This document shows positions 1-7,749 of a DNA stretch of 64,000 bases, piece by piece. The DNA lies in assembly GCF_029223885.1 (NCBI RefSeq), contig NZ_CP119411.1, forward strand, positions 39,270 to 103,269. Direction: 5' to 3'. The notes under the pieces were generated by a model. It was not told where the DNA came from, searched no databases, and saw nothing but the letters and a program-made list of their open reading frames with translations. Source of the DNA: Pararhizobium gei (GTDB taxonomy: Bacteria; Pseudomonadota; Alphaproteobacteria; Rhizobiales; Rhizobiaceae). Within the stretch, counting starts at the first letter, position 1. Every line of letters begins with the position of its first letter. The position numbers and the translations under genes are program-made.

Positions 1-797
1 AGGATCATGATGGCGATCAATACGAGGCCAAGCGCTGCACCGAACGGCCAGTCATTGGCGCTCAGGAACTGGTCGTAGACGACATTGCCGATCATCTGGA
101 AACGACCGCCGCCAAGCAGCGCAGGTGTCACGAAATTGCCGATCGACAGCACGAAGACGAAAACGCCGCCGGCGGCCACACCCGGCAGGGTGAGCGGCAG
201 CGTGACGCGCCAGAAGGTCCGGATCGGACCGCCGCCAAGATCGCGGGAGGCTTCCATCAGTTCCGGATTGAGCCGCGACAGGGATGAATAGATCGCCAGG
301 ATCACGAAGGGCAGATAGTTGTAGACAAGGCCGATGATCACCGCGCTTTCCGTGTAGAGCAGAGATAGCGGTTCGCCCTGGTAGCCGAACCAGCGCAGCA
401 GATTGTTGATCAGACCCTCGCGATTGAGCAGCACCATCCAGGCATAGGTGCGGATCAGGTAATTGCTCCAGAAGGGCAGCACCGCGAAGAACAGCAGCAT
501 GGGCTGGCGCAGGCGCGGCGCGCGACTGATTGCATAGGCTGCCGGATAGGCGATCAGGATGGCCAGCAGCGTGGCAAGGCCGGCTATGCGCGCCGATGTC
601 AGGAAAATCTTTGCGTAAAGCGGATCGACGACGCGGGCGAAGTTTTCAAGCGTGACCGTATACTCGATCCCTCCCCATACGCCGCGTTCGAAAAAGGCGT
701 AGGACAGAATCAGCAGGCACGGCGCCACCATGAACACAACGAGCCAGGCAATGGCCGGCGCGGCGAGCAGGTTCGATCGGGCGGATTGATAGGACAT
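1..797 (-). CDS. ABC transporter permease, spermidine/putrescine (PotB) type, 3' end cut by window
   Basis: Inner-membrane permease that would form the channel of a polyamine-type importer with the binding protein encoded just upstream. The translation from the ATG at 797 runs open to the window edge (about 265 residues seen). It starts with a short cytoplasmic arm (MSYQSARSN) and a first membrane helix. The segment SNYLIRTYAWMVLLNREG is typical of PotB/PotC-like permeases, and the EAA-loop region (LMEASRDLGGGPIRTFWRVTLP) is present. The gene lies 141 bases after the binding-protein gene on the same strand. The ATP-binding subunit and second permease are presumably beyond the left edge. The substrate cannot be read from the sequence. 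Confidence 0.9.
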   Translation of the reverse strand, partial: MSYQSARSNLLAAPAIAWLVVFMVAPCLLILSYAFFERGVWGGIEYTVTLENFARVVDPLYAKIFLTSARIAGLATLLAILIAYPAAYAISRAPRLRQPMLLFFAVLPFWSNYLIRTYAWMVLLNREGLINNLLRWFGYQGEPLSLLYTESAVIIGLVYNYLPFVILAIYSSLSRLNPELMEASRDLGGGPIRTFWRVTLPLTLPGVAAGGVFVFVLSIGNFVTPALLGGGRFQMIGNVVYDQFLSANDWPFGAALGLVLIAIMI

Positions 798-876
798 GCA
801 GGCGTTCCAGGAGATGGCATTGCCGTGACGGCCGGACCATGACGGCCGCGGATTGGCACGGCGGCCAAAGAGGTAC

Positions 877-906
877 CGATGAGGGAGACGCACGCCTCCC
901 TCATCG
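877..906 (-). terminator. Hairpin between binding-protein and permease genes
   Basis: An 11-bp perfect inverted repeat (CGATGAGGGAG and its complement, 8-base loop) sits in the 141-base gap after the binding-protein stop. No T tract follows, so it is more likely a partial terminator or mRNA-stabilising stem than a full stop signal. It would favour excess binding protein over permease. Confidence 0.5.
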
Positions 907-938
907 AACAGCGGTGTCGAAACCGATTGCTAGCCGGC

Positions 939-2009
939 TTAGTTGGAGGCCTTGATCTCGCTGACAGCGCGGGAATAGTCCTTCTGGGCAGCGCCCAAGT
1001 CACGCAAAAGCTCGTACTTGGTCAGTTCCGCAGGGGTCATGCCCATGTTCGGATATTGCTCGATCAGCGCCTTGTCGAGGCTCTCCATCGCTGCCTTGTT
1101 CGGCACCTTGTAGAGGATGTTCTGGGCAGCCCAGGCATGGTTTGTCGGATCGAGGATGAAGTTGATGAACTTCATCGCCGCGTCCTTCTTTTCCGAGCCC
1201 TTCATCACGACGATAGTATCGACCCACAGATCCGAACCTTCCTTCGGCACGACAAACTTGATGTCCTTGTTCTCGGTGATGCCGTAATTGCACCAGCCGT
1301 CCCAGGCATGCACCAGCGAGGCTTCGGCGGAGACGAGCTTGGAATAGAAGGTCGTATCGTCATAGGCGAGCAGCGTCTTCTTCGCCGCGATCAGCAGATC
1401 CTTGACCTCGGCGATCTTTGCCGGGTCCGTCTCGTTGACCGAGTAGCCCTTGGCCAGTTCGCCTGCCGCCATCAGCCAGCGGTCGGTCGCCAGCATCGTG
1501 GTCTTGCCCTTGATGTCATCGGACGGGGCCAGCAGGTTCATCCAGCTGTCCGGTACCGTCTTGACCAGATCCGAACGATAGCACAGCCCTGTCGTGCCCC
1601 AGGTATAGGGCACCGAATAGGCATTGCCGGGATCATAGGCAAGACTTGCCGCTTCCGGATAGAGGTTGGACAGGTTCGGAATGGCCGCCTTGTCGAGCGG
1701 CTCGACCAGGCTCTGGTGATTGAGGATTTCGGCAAAGGGCGACGACACAAAGACGATGTCGTAGCCCTTGCCCTGGCTCGCCATCAGCTTGCCCATGATT
1801 TCTTCGTTGGTGGCATGGTTGACCACTTCGATTTCAAGCCCGGTCGCGGCCTTGAACGTCTCGGCGATGTCCTTTGCCATATAGCCATCCCAGTTCGAGA
1901 TGACGAGATCGGCAGCATGGGCCGCACCAAGGCTGCCGGCCAGCATTGTCGCGGCGAGCAGGTGGACGGCATAGGCACGCGTTCTGGCGTATCCGTTTTT
2001 GGTTTGCAC
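939..2009 (-). CDS. ABC transporter substrate-binding protein, polyamine (PotD/PotF) type
   Basis: Periplasmic solute receptor of about 356 residues. A GTG start at 2009 is preferred because AGGGAGAG lies just upstream and the protein then opens with a basic stretch, a hydrophobic core and an AHA-AD signal-peptidase site. A longer frame to 2072 would put 21 unlikely residues before the signal peptide. The mature part begins DLVISNWDGYMAKDIAETF, the usual start of PotD/PotF-type receptors (SBP_bac family), and contains a WDGWCNYGI segment near the ligand hinge. It is divergent from the GntR gene at 2221, which may control it. The ligand may be a polyamine or another cationic or amino compound. 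Confidence 0.9.
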   Translation of the reverse strand: MQTKNGYARTRAYAVHLLAATMLAGSLGAAHAADLVISNWDGYMAKDIAETFKAATGLEIEVVNHATNEEIMGKLMASQGKGYDIVFVSSPFAEILNHQSLVEPLDKAAIPNLSNLYPEAASLAYDPGNAYSVPYTWGTTGLCYRSDLVKTVPDSWMNLLAPSDDIKGKTTMLATDRWLMAAGELAKGYSVNETDPAKIAEVKDLLIAAKKTLLAYDDTTFYSKLVSAEASLVHAWDGWCNYGITENKDIKFVVPKEGSDLWVDTIVVMKGSEKKDAAMKFINFILDPTNHAWAAQNILYKVPNKAAMESLDKALIEQYPNMGMTPAELTKYELLRDLGAAQKDYSRAVSEIKASN

Positions 2010-2089
2010 GGATCTCTCCCTTTTGTTGATTGTTCCAACCTCTTCGGCGAGGCGTCGGTAGCCCGATCTCATGTCGCCGTTGGACCGCA

Positions 2090-2111
2090 GTATTATTTTT
2101 AAAAAAAATAC
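2090..2111. promoter_or_regulatory. AT-rich 22-bp imperfect palindrome, candidate GntR operator
   Basis: In the 211-base divergent region between the binding-protein gene and the GntR gene there is a palindrome reading GTATTATTTTT followed by AAAAAAAATAC, with one mismatched pair. It is the only strong dyad in this promoter region and is placed where a GntR dimer could control both directions. Confidence 0.5.
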
Positions 2112-2220
2112 GTCAATAGGGAATCTGAATTTTTTCGACTGCTACCAAAAATCGCGGCTCAAGGCTTGCGAAACGATCTGGAAAAGGCCAGCATGCAGCC
2201 CTTACGACGACAGGTGGGAC

Positions 2221-3153
2221 ATGGCGATAGAGCCGGGGCGCATTCATCACCGCCATGTGGAATTGGCGCAAAAAATACTGGATTTTGCCAGTGAGCGCGG
2301 CATGTCGCCGGGCGAGCGACTTGCCGAACAGGCGCTCGCCTCGCACTGCAATGTCTCCAGAACGCCGGTGCGCAAGGCCCTGCAGGTGCTTTCGGAACGA
2401 GCGCTGATCACCGCCGATGCCGAAGGCGGCTTTCTGCTGGCCGTCGATCCGATCACGGTGGCGCGGCTTGATGATGGCGGCGAAAACGATGGGGAAACAG
2501 AGGTCTATAGCGCCATCCTGCGCGATCTGTCGGCGGGACGGATCACCGAGGCGCAGACGGTTGCGGGTCTGCAGCGACGTTATGACGTCTCCCGGCAGAC
2601 GGTACAAAACGCGCTGCAAAAACTTGCCGAGGATAATCTGGCCGAGCGCGGCGCCGGTCAGCAATGGTTGCTGAAGCAGTTCGCGCTGGGAACCGATGCG
2701 GTTGCCAAATCCTACGAATTCCGCTTGGCCACCGAACCGCTGACACTGACGTTGCCTGAGTTCCGCCGCGACCTGCCGGCGCTGGCGTCGCTTAGACAAT
2801 CCATGCTGATCCTGCGCAGCATGAGCGAGGCGGATTTCGACCGTAAACTGTTCGAGCGCACCGATTTCGACTTCCACATGCTGGTGGCGCGGGGCTGCGG
2901 CAATCCCTTCATGGCGGAGGCGCTGACAAACCACCACCGGCGCCGGCGTGCCAACGCCGCAGCAGGCCATGTCAACACCTACCGGCTGATGCAATCCAAT
3001 CTGGAGCACATCCAGATTCTCGAGCAGATCGAGCGTGGCCAGATGGAGCTTGCCGCCGATCTGATGCGTGTGCATATACAGCTGTCGCAATCGCTGAGAC
3101 CGCGCCTTGCGGGTCGCGGCGTGCCCCCTGCCTTCAAGCTCGTATCGCGATAA
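2221..3153 (+). CDS. GntR-family regulator with two winged-helix segments
   Basis: DNA-binding regulator of 310 residues. The ATG at 2221 is chosen because the first recognisable domain begins about 15 residues later, and the 50 codons upstream are low-quality sequence. Residues about 12-75 form a GntR winged helix (ALASHCNVSRTPVRKALQVL). A second helix-turn-helix-like stretch (LQRRYDVSRQTVQNALQKL) follows at about 110-150, so the protein seems to carry a duplicated HTH. The C-terminal part is helical and FCD-like (FERTDFDFHMLVARGCGNPF). It is the first gene of a rightward set with a glycosyltransferase and an aldehyde dehydrogenase, and faces the polyamine-type importer. It is likely an autoregulator and repressor of both directions. 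Confidence 0.85.
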   Translation: MAIEPGRIHHRHVELAQKILDFASERGMSPGERLAEQALASHCNVSRTPVRKALQVLSERALITADAEGGFLLAVDPITVARLDDGGENDGETEVYSAILRDLSAGRITEAQTVAGLQRRYDVSRQTVQNALQKLAEDNLAERGAGQQWLLKQFALGTDAVAKSYEFRLATEPLTLTLPEFRRDLPALASLRQSMLILRSMSEADFDRKLFERTDFDFHMLVARGCGNPFMAEALTNHHRRRRANAAAGHVNTYRLMQSNLEHIQILEQIERGQMELAADLMRVHIQLSQSLRPRLAGRGVPPAFKLVSR

Positions 3154-3172
3154 GACAACCAAATCCGAATAG

Positions 3173-4441
3173 ATGACAGATCAAAAGACCATTGCCCTCT
3201 TCCCCGAAGCAAGCTACGGCGCCGCCCTCAACTGTGTCGGCATCGCACAGGAACTGCGACGGCTCGGTGCTCGGCCCGTGTTCATCTGTCACCCAGGCTT
3301 TAGCGGCGTTTTTGCCGAATATGGCTTCGCCGAATATCAGCTGGGCGGCTGCGGACCGGTCCAGACGACCGATTGGAACGACTTCATCGGCCGCCATCAA
3401 GACGCCTTCCGGCAGACGCCCTTCGAGCAGCTAACCTCCTATGTCGGCCCTACCTGGGATGCGATCGTCGAGACGGCAATCAGCGTCGAGGAACCACTGC
3501 GGCAATTGCTGGCGCGCCTGAAGCCGGATGCCATCGTGCTGGACAATGTGGTGATGTTTCCGGCTGTGGCGACAGCCGGAGTGCCGTGGATCCGGGTGGT
3601 TTCCTGCGCCGAGACCGAGATTCCCGATGCCCTCGTCCCGCCCTATCTCTCCGGGCTTGCAGAAACACCGGGCTCCGATTGGAAGACCTTTTCCGGGACC
3701 TATGACAAAGTAACGGCCGCCGCCTACAAGAAGTTTTCCACCTTCGTGGCTGACTGCGGGCTGAAGCCGCCAGCCGCACCCTTGTTTCTCGACGCTTCGC
3801 CGGACCTCAATCTTCTTCTGGCGCCGGAGATCATTCGCCACCGCCGCGCCGAACCGCTTGATCCGCAGCGTTTCATCTTCCTGGATGGCTGCGTGCGCCG
3901 CGAGACGCCCTATCAGGCGCCGCGCTTTGCCAGCCGCAACGATGCCCCGCTGGTTCTGACCAGTTTCGGGTCGCTGGGCGCCATGGATGTCGACATGCTC
4001 CAGCGGATGATCGATGTCTTCGCCACCCTGCCCTATCGCTTCCTCATCAATGCCGGTCACTGGCGCGACGAATATGTTCAGGTCCCGGACAATGTCTTTC
4101 TCGACAACTGGTTCCCGCAACCGTCCGTCGTCGAGCAATCGAGCCTGTTCATCCACCACGGCGGCAATAACAGCTTCTGCGAAGCGCTTTACTACGGCGT
4201 TCCCTCGCTGGTGATGCCCTATTGCTGGGACGGGCATGACAACGCGCGCCGCGCCGAGGAGACCGGTGTCGGTCGTATGCTCGATCGCTACAACTGGTCG
4301 CCAGACCAACTGGCCGGCGTCATCGACAGGCTTCTATCCGACCGCGCCATGCAGGCGCGCTTGCAGGAGAACGCGTCGAAGATGCAGGCATTTGCCGGTG
4401 CTACCCGCGCCGCCGAGGCGATCCTCAAACTCATCGGTTGA
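3173..4441 (+). CDS. UGT/MGT-like glycosyltransferase (GT-B, family 1 type)
   Basis: Probable nucleotide-sugar-dependent glycosyltransferase of 422 residues. The N-terminal half opens IALFPEASYGAALNCVGIAQEL, the acceptor-side Rossmann domain of GT-B enzymes. The donor-binding half carries HHGGNNSFCEALYYGVPSLVMP beginning at about H328, the macrolide/UDP-glucuronosyl-transferase signature. The acceptor is unknown. It lies 19 bases after the regulator and 52 bases before the aldehyde dehydrogenase, so it is probably co-transcribed. A glycosyltransferase in a small catabolic/transport cluster is unusual; it may modify or detoxify the transported compound. Confidence 0.85.
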   Translation: MTDQKTIALFPEASYGAALNCVGIAQELRRLGARPVFICHPGFSGVFAEYGFAEYQLGGCGPVQTTDWNDFIGRHQDAFRQTPFEQLTSYVGPTWDAIVETAISVEEPLRQLLARLKPDAIVLDNVVMFPAVATAGVPWIRVVSCAETEIPDALVPPYLSGLAETPGSDWKTFSGTYDKVTAAAYKKFSTFVADCGLKPPAAPLFLDASPDLNLLLAPEIIRHRRAEPLDPQRFIFLDGCVRRETPYQAPRFASRNDAPLVLTSFGSLGAMDVDMLQRMIDVFATLPYRFLINAGHWRDEYVQVPDNVFLDNWFPQPSVVEQSSLFIHHGGNNSFCEALYYGVPSLVMPYCWDGHDNARRAEETGVGRMLDRYNWSPDQLAGVIDRLLSDRAMQARLQENASKMQAFAGATRAAEAILKLIG

Positions 4442-4460
4442 CCGGGCAACGCCCGGTCAA
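4438..4460 (+). terminator. Perfect hairpin after the glycosyltransferase gene
   Basis: TTGACCGGGC and its exact complement are separated by three bases (AAC), starting inside the last codons of the glycosyltransferase gene. There is no T run, so read-through into the dehydrogenase gene at 4494 is likely; it may act as an attenuator or processing site. Confidence 0.5.
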
Positions 4461-4493
4461 CCGCCGCGAAGACTAAGTCTGGAAAGGGACGAC

Positions 4494-5966
4494 ATGCGGC
4501 ATAAGCTTTTCATCGATGGTCAATGGTGTGCACCCGTCAACGGCGGCACGTTCCCGGTGGTCAATCCAGCAACGGAGGAGGTCATCCACCATGCCCCTGC
4601 CGGTACAGCCGAAGACATCGACCTTGCGGTTGCAGCAGCGCGGCGTGCCTTCGATACCGGCCCATGGCCAAGGATGAGCGGACGAGAGCGCGCCGGATAT
4701 CTGCGCGCCATGGCCGAGAAGATTTTGGAGCGCAAGCAGGAGCTTGGGCATCTCGAAGTAATCGACAATGGTAAGCCGCTTCCGGAAGCCGTGTGGGACA
4801 TCGAAGACACCGCTGGATGCTTTTCGTTTTATGCCGGGCTGGCGGAAGAACTGGACGACAACCCGGAAGAGACAATTGCGCTGTCCGAACCGCGTTTTTC
4901 GTCGAAGGTGGTGCGCGAGCCGATCGGTGTCGCAGGCGCCATCATTCCCTGGAACTATCCGCTGCTGATGGCCTCGTGGAAGGTCGCGCCGGCCCTTGCC
5001 GCCGGCTGCACCATGGTGCTGAAACCATCCGAACTCACACCGCTGACGGCACTGGAACTGGCCGCTATCGCGGAAGAGGTGGGGCTTCCGGCCGGCGTGC
5101 TGAACGTCGTGACCGGCCTTGGACCGGATGCCGGCCAGCCGCTTTCCGAGCACCCGGATGTCGACAAGCTGGCGTTCACCGGCTCGGTGCCAACAGGTGC
5201 GAAAATCATGGCGGCGGCAGCCCGCGACATTAAGAACGTCAGCCTCGAACTGGGTGGCAAGTCGCCCTTCGTCGTCTTCGCCGACAGCGATATCGACAAG
5301 GCCGTCGAGTGGATCATGTTCGGCATTTTCTGGAACCAGGGCCAGGTCTGCTCCGCAACTTCGCGCGTGCTGGTCGAGGAAAGCCTCTATCCGGCACTGT
5401 TGGAGCGGTTGGTGGCAGAGGCCACAAAAATCCAGATCGGCGATGGCCTTGAAGACGGCACGCTGCTCGGCCCGCTGGTCTCCAGGGGGCAACATGACAA
5501 GGTGCTGGCGATGATCGCCCGTGGGCGCCGTGAGGGCGCGACCATTGCTCATGGCGGCAAGCGCCCGCATGGTCTCGACACCGGTTATTTCCTCGAACCC
5601 ACCATTCTGACTGATATGGGAGAGGACAACACCGTCTGGCGCGAGGAGATTTTCGGACCGGTGGTGTGCGTAAAAACGTTCCGCGATGAGGCAGACGCGA
5701 TCCGCATGGCCAATGACAGCCGGTTCGGCCTTGCCGCCGCCGTCATGTCGAGGGACAAGACCCGCTGCGAGCGCGTCGCCCGCGCCTTTCGCGCCGGCAT
5801 CGTCTGGATCAACTGCTCGCAACCAACTTTCACCGAAGCGCCTTGGGGCGGCTACAAGCAGTCCGGCATTGGTCGCGAACTCGGCAGGTGGGGGCTCAAC
5901 AACTATCTGGAAGTCAAGCAGATCACCTCATTCGAGAGCGATGAGCCTTGGGGCTGGTATATGTAG
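4494..5966 (+). CDS. Aldehyde dehydrogenase, betaine-aldehyde (BetB) like
   Basis: NAD(P)-dependent oxidation of an aldehyde to an acid, 490 residues. The ATG at 4494 follows a GGAAAGGGA ribosome site, and the product starts MRHKLFIDGQW as in this family. The general base Glu lies in LELGGKSPF (about E252) and the nucleophile Cys in GQVCSATSR (about C286), the same numbering as classical betaine aldehyde dehydrogenases. The PWNYP segment is also present. With the facing polyamine-type importer it could oxidise an aminoaldehyde, but the substrate is inferred only from context. Confidence 0.9.
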   Translation: MRHKLFIDGQWCAPVNGGTFPVVNPATEEVIHHAPAGTAEDIDLAVAAARRAFDTGPWPRMSGRERAGYLRAMAEKILERKQELGHLEVIDNGKPLPEAVWDIEDTAGCFSFYAGLAEELDDNPEETIALSEPRFSSKVVREPIGVAGAIIPWNYPLLMASWKVAPALAAGCTMVLKPSELTPLTALELAAIAEEVGLPAGVLNVVTGLGPDAGQPLSEHPDVDKLAFTGSVPTGAKIMAAAARDIKNVSLELGGKSPFVVFADSDIDKAVEWIMFGIFWNQGQVCSATSRVLVEESLYPALLERLVAEATKIQIGDGLEDGTLLGPLVSRGQHDKVLAMIARGRREGATIAHGGKRPHGLDTGYFLEPTILTDMGEDNTVWREEIFGPVVCVKTFRDEADAIRMANDSRFGLAAAVMSRDKTRCERVARAFRAGIVWINCSQPTFTEAPWGGYKQSGIGRELGRWGLNNYLEVKQITSFESDEPWGWYM

Positions 5967-6199
5967 GCGTCACTCAGAGTGATGAATGCACGACTTCGAT
6001 TTATATGTATCATGCATATACATGCTTGGCGCACAAATCGATAAGGAACACAAAGAGAATTACGTCATCCGCCGATCGTTGTTCTCGGCCGCGCGCATCG
6101 TCCCCCGCTGCCACGATTACAAAAATCGGCCGCAGCTTTGCACTTGCCGAAGTGTCCTTCCTCTTCTGCTCATTGCGATTCGCAAGATCACGCAGATCG

Positions 6200-6390
6200 C
6201 CAGGAACTCGATCATGCCGCTACCGCCGAAGTCGCCGGGGCTCAACCCGGTTGAGAACCTCTGGCTCTTCATGCGCGAGAACTGGCTGTCAAACCGTATC
6301 TTCAAGTCCTACGACGACATCGTCGCTCATTGCTGCGATGCCTGGCGAAGGCTCGAAAGCCAGCCATGGCGCATCATGTCTATCGGACGC
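6200..6390 (+). pseudogene. IS630-family transposase remnant (C-terminal part)
   Basis: One frame reads PLPPKSPGLNPVENLWLFMREN, then LSNRIFKSYDDIVAHCCDAW and PWRIMSIG, the C-terminal end of IS630-family DDE transposases including the PxLNPxE box. The N-terminal two thirds are missing and the flanking sequence (5967-6200) has no recognisable coding content, so this is a dead fragment. Confidence 0.8.
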
Positions 6391-6619
6391 AACAATGGGC
6401 CAATGGGTTCTGATCAGCGAGAATCCGTATTACGCCGCGCGTCGACAATCTACTTATGCCCGGCAGTGAGAAAGCTAGACCAATGCATCCATGAATCTCT
6501 AGCTCCGATCTGATTGCAGACTCCCCGATCACCAATTTGCTCGTCCGCCGGCTATTGGGTATTCCCCCCAAAGCCTATGCCTCGAAAGCATCCTGGGAAG
6601 GAGAGTGATGAGATTGATC

Positions 6620-6806
6620 TCCGCAATTTTCTGAATTCACCGAGATATTCCTGGCGATGATGTTCAAGCCAGCGGCTGATGCGGCCATTGCCAAGAAGCT
6701 TGGCGACATATCCACGCGCGACGGTAAGGTGGAGTTTATCTATGCTGTAGGTTTCTTCAACGCTCTTAACTTGCGTTTGCAGTGCTGCCAGCTCCCGCTC
6801 CCATCC
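6620..6806 (-). pseudogene. RepB-type plasmid partition protein remnant (C-terminal domain)
   Basis: The minus frame reads WERELAALQTQVKSVEETY, then LHLTVARGYVAKLL and EYLGEFRKL, which matches the C-terminal domain of rhizobial RepB/ParB-like partition proteins (a helix, then the LxLARGYxxKLL stretch). The ParB nuclease-like N-terminal domain is absent and the frame degenerates on both sides. It marks past contact with a repABC-type plasmid. The identification rests on memory of the family, not on an alignment. Bases 6810-7200 hold no gene I can support. Confidence 0.6.
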
Positions 6807-7239
6807 GCGCGATCTGCTGACCGGACGGCGCGCCGGCGCTTCGACCTGAACCCTTCCTGGGAGGCAACAAGTTGGCTTTCGGATATGGCAGCGCGTATCG
6901 CTCTGGCAAACATAAAAGTTATGTTGCCCTATCATCAAGCCTGCGGCCTCACTGAGGCTTTGCCGCTATCGCAGCGCTCTGCGTTGAATAAAAGCGGGCC
7001 AAGTTTACAATCGTCTTCTTGAGATTAATCTAATTTAAGGAAATCACCCCTATATTTGGGGTGTCCTCTTGGACGTTGGACGCGCGATGGACGGCATGAT
7101 GTCGATCCGGCACAGCACGGCAAATATGCCGCTACCACGTTTGTGCCAGCAACTTTTGGCCTTTGAGCAATTTCCTAAAATATCGACGCTGAAGCCCGCG
7201 TGAAATCGCGTGCATTGCCGCGTACACATGGAGTTCATG

Positions 7240-7749
7240 ATGCATATTCGCGTGGTTCTTACATCTCTAGCGCTAACAGCTTTATGCTTCCCGACCTGGG
7301 CTTTCGCGCTCGATAAGCCAAAAGGGGAAGTGATTCTCACCGTATCTGCTCCCCACCTTGATCATCCCAATATAGCCGAGACGGCACAGTTCGACCTTCC
7401 TATGCTCGAAGCTCTTGCAAGCCACACAGGGGAGATGGAAACACCCTGGACCGAAGGCAAAGTAAAATTCTCCGGGCCCTTGCTTAGGTCCATTCTGGAG
7501 GCGGCCGGCGCTCACGGCACAAAATTGAAAATCATTGCCTTGAATGACTATTCGGCCGAGGTTCCGGTCGAAGATGCTGAAAAGCTGGACACCATTCTTG
7601 CCACACGTATGAACGGAGACACGATGTCGGTGCGTGACAAGGGGCCGCTGTTTCTCATTTACCCTTTCGACAAGGACGCTAGCCTCTTCAACGAGAAATA
7701 CTTCTCGCGCTCCGTCTGGCAAATCAAGACCATTGAGGTTTCCGAGTGA
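7240..7749 (+). CDS. Secreted protein resembling the molybdopterin-binding oxidoreductase domain
   Basis: About 169 residues with a signal peptide (MHIRVVLTSLALTALCFPTWAFA then LDKP). The ATG at 7240 has GGAG six bases upstream; starts at 7228 and 7237 are also possible. The mature part (FDLPMLEALASHTGEMETPW, KFSGPLLRSILEAAGA, KIIALNDYSAEVP, DKGPLFLIYPFD) resembles the small sulfite-oxidase-like Moco-binding domain proteins often encoded beside two-component sensors. No conserved Cys ligand is seen, so it may be a ligand-sensing relative rather than an enzyme. Its stop overlaps the start of the histidine kinase, which points to a shared sensory role. Confidence 0.75.
   Translation: MHIRVVLTSLALTALCFPTWAFALDKPKGEVILTVSAPHLDHPNIAETAQFDLPMLEALASHTGEMETPWTEGKVKFSGPLLRSILEAAGAHGTKLKIIALNDYSAEVPVEDAEKLDTILATRMNGDTMSVRDKGPLFLIYPFDKDASLFNEKYFSRSVWQIKTIEVSE

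Noticed and set aside
879-2102. 407-residue plus-strand open frame
   Set aside because: It is antisense to the clear substrate-binding protein gene; its composition (His/Arg/Gly-rich, no motifs) is that of a high-GC shadow frame.
2113-3162. 349-residue minus-strand open frame
   Set aside because: Shadow of the GntR gene; no domain features and no ribosome site.
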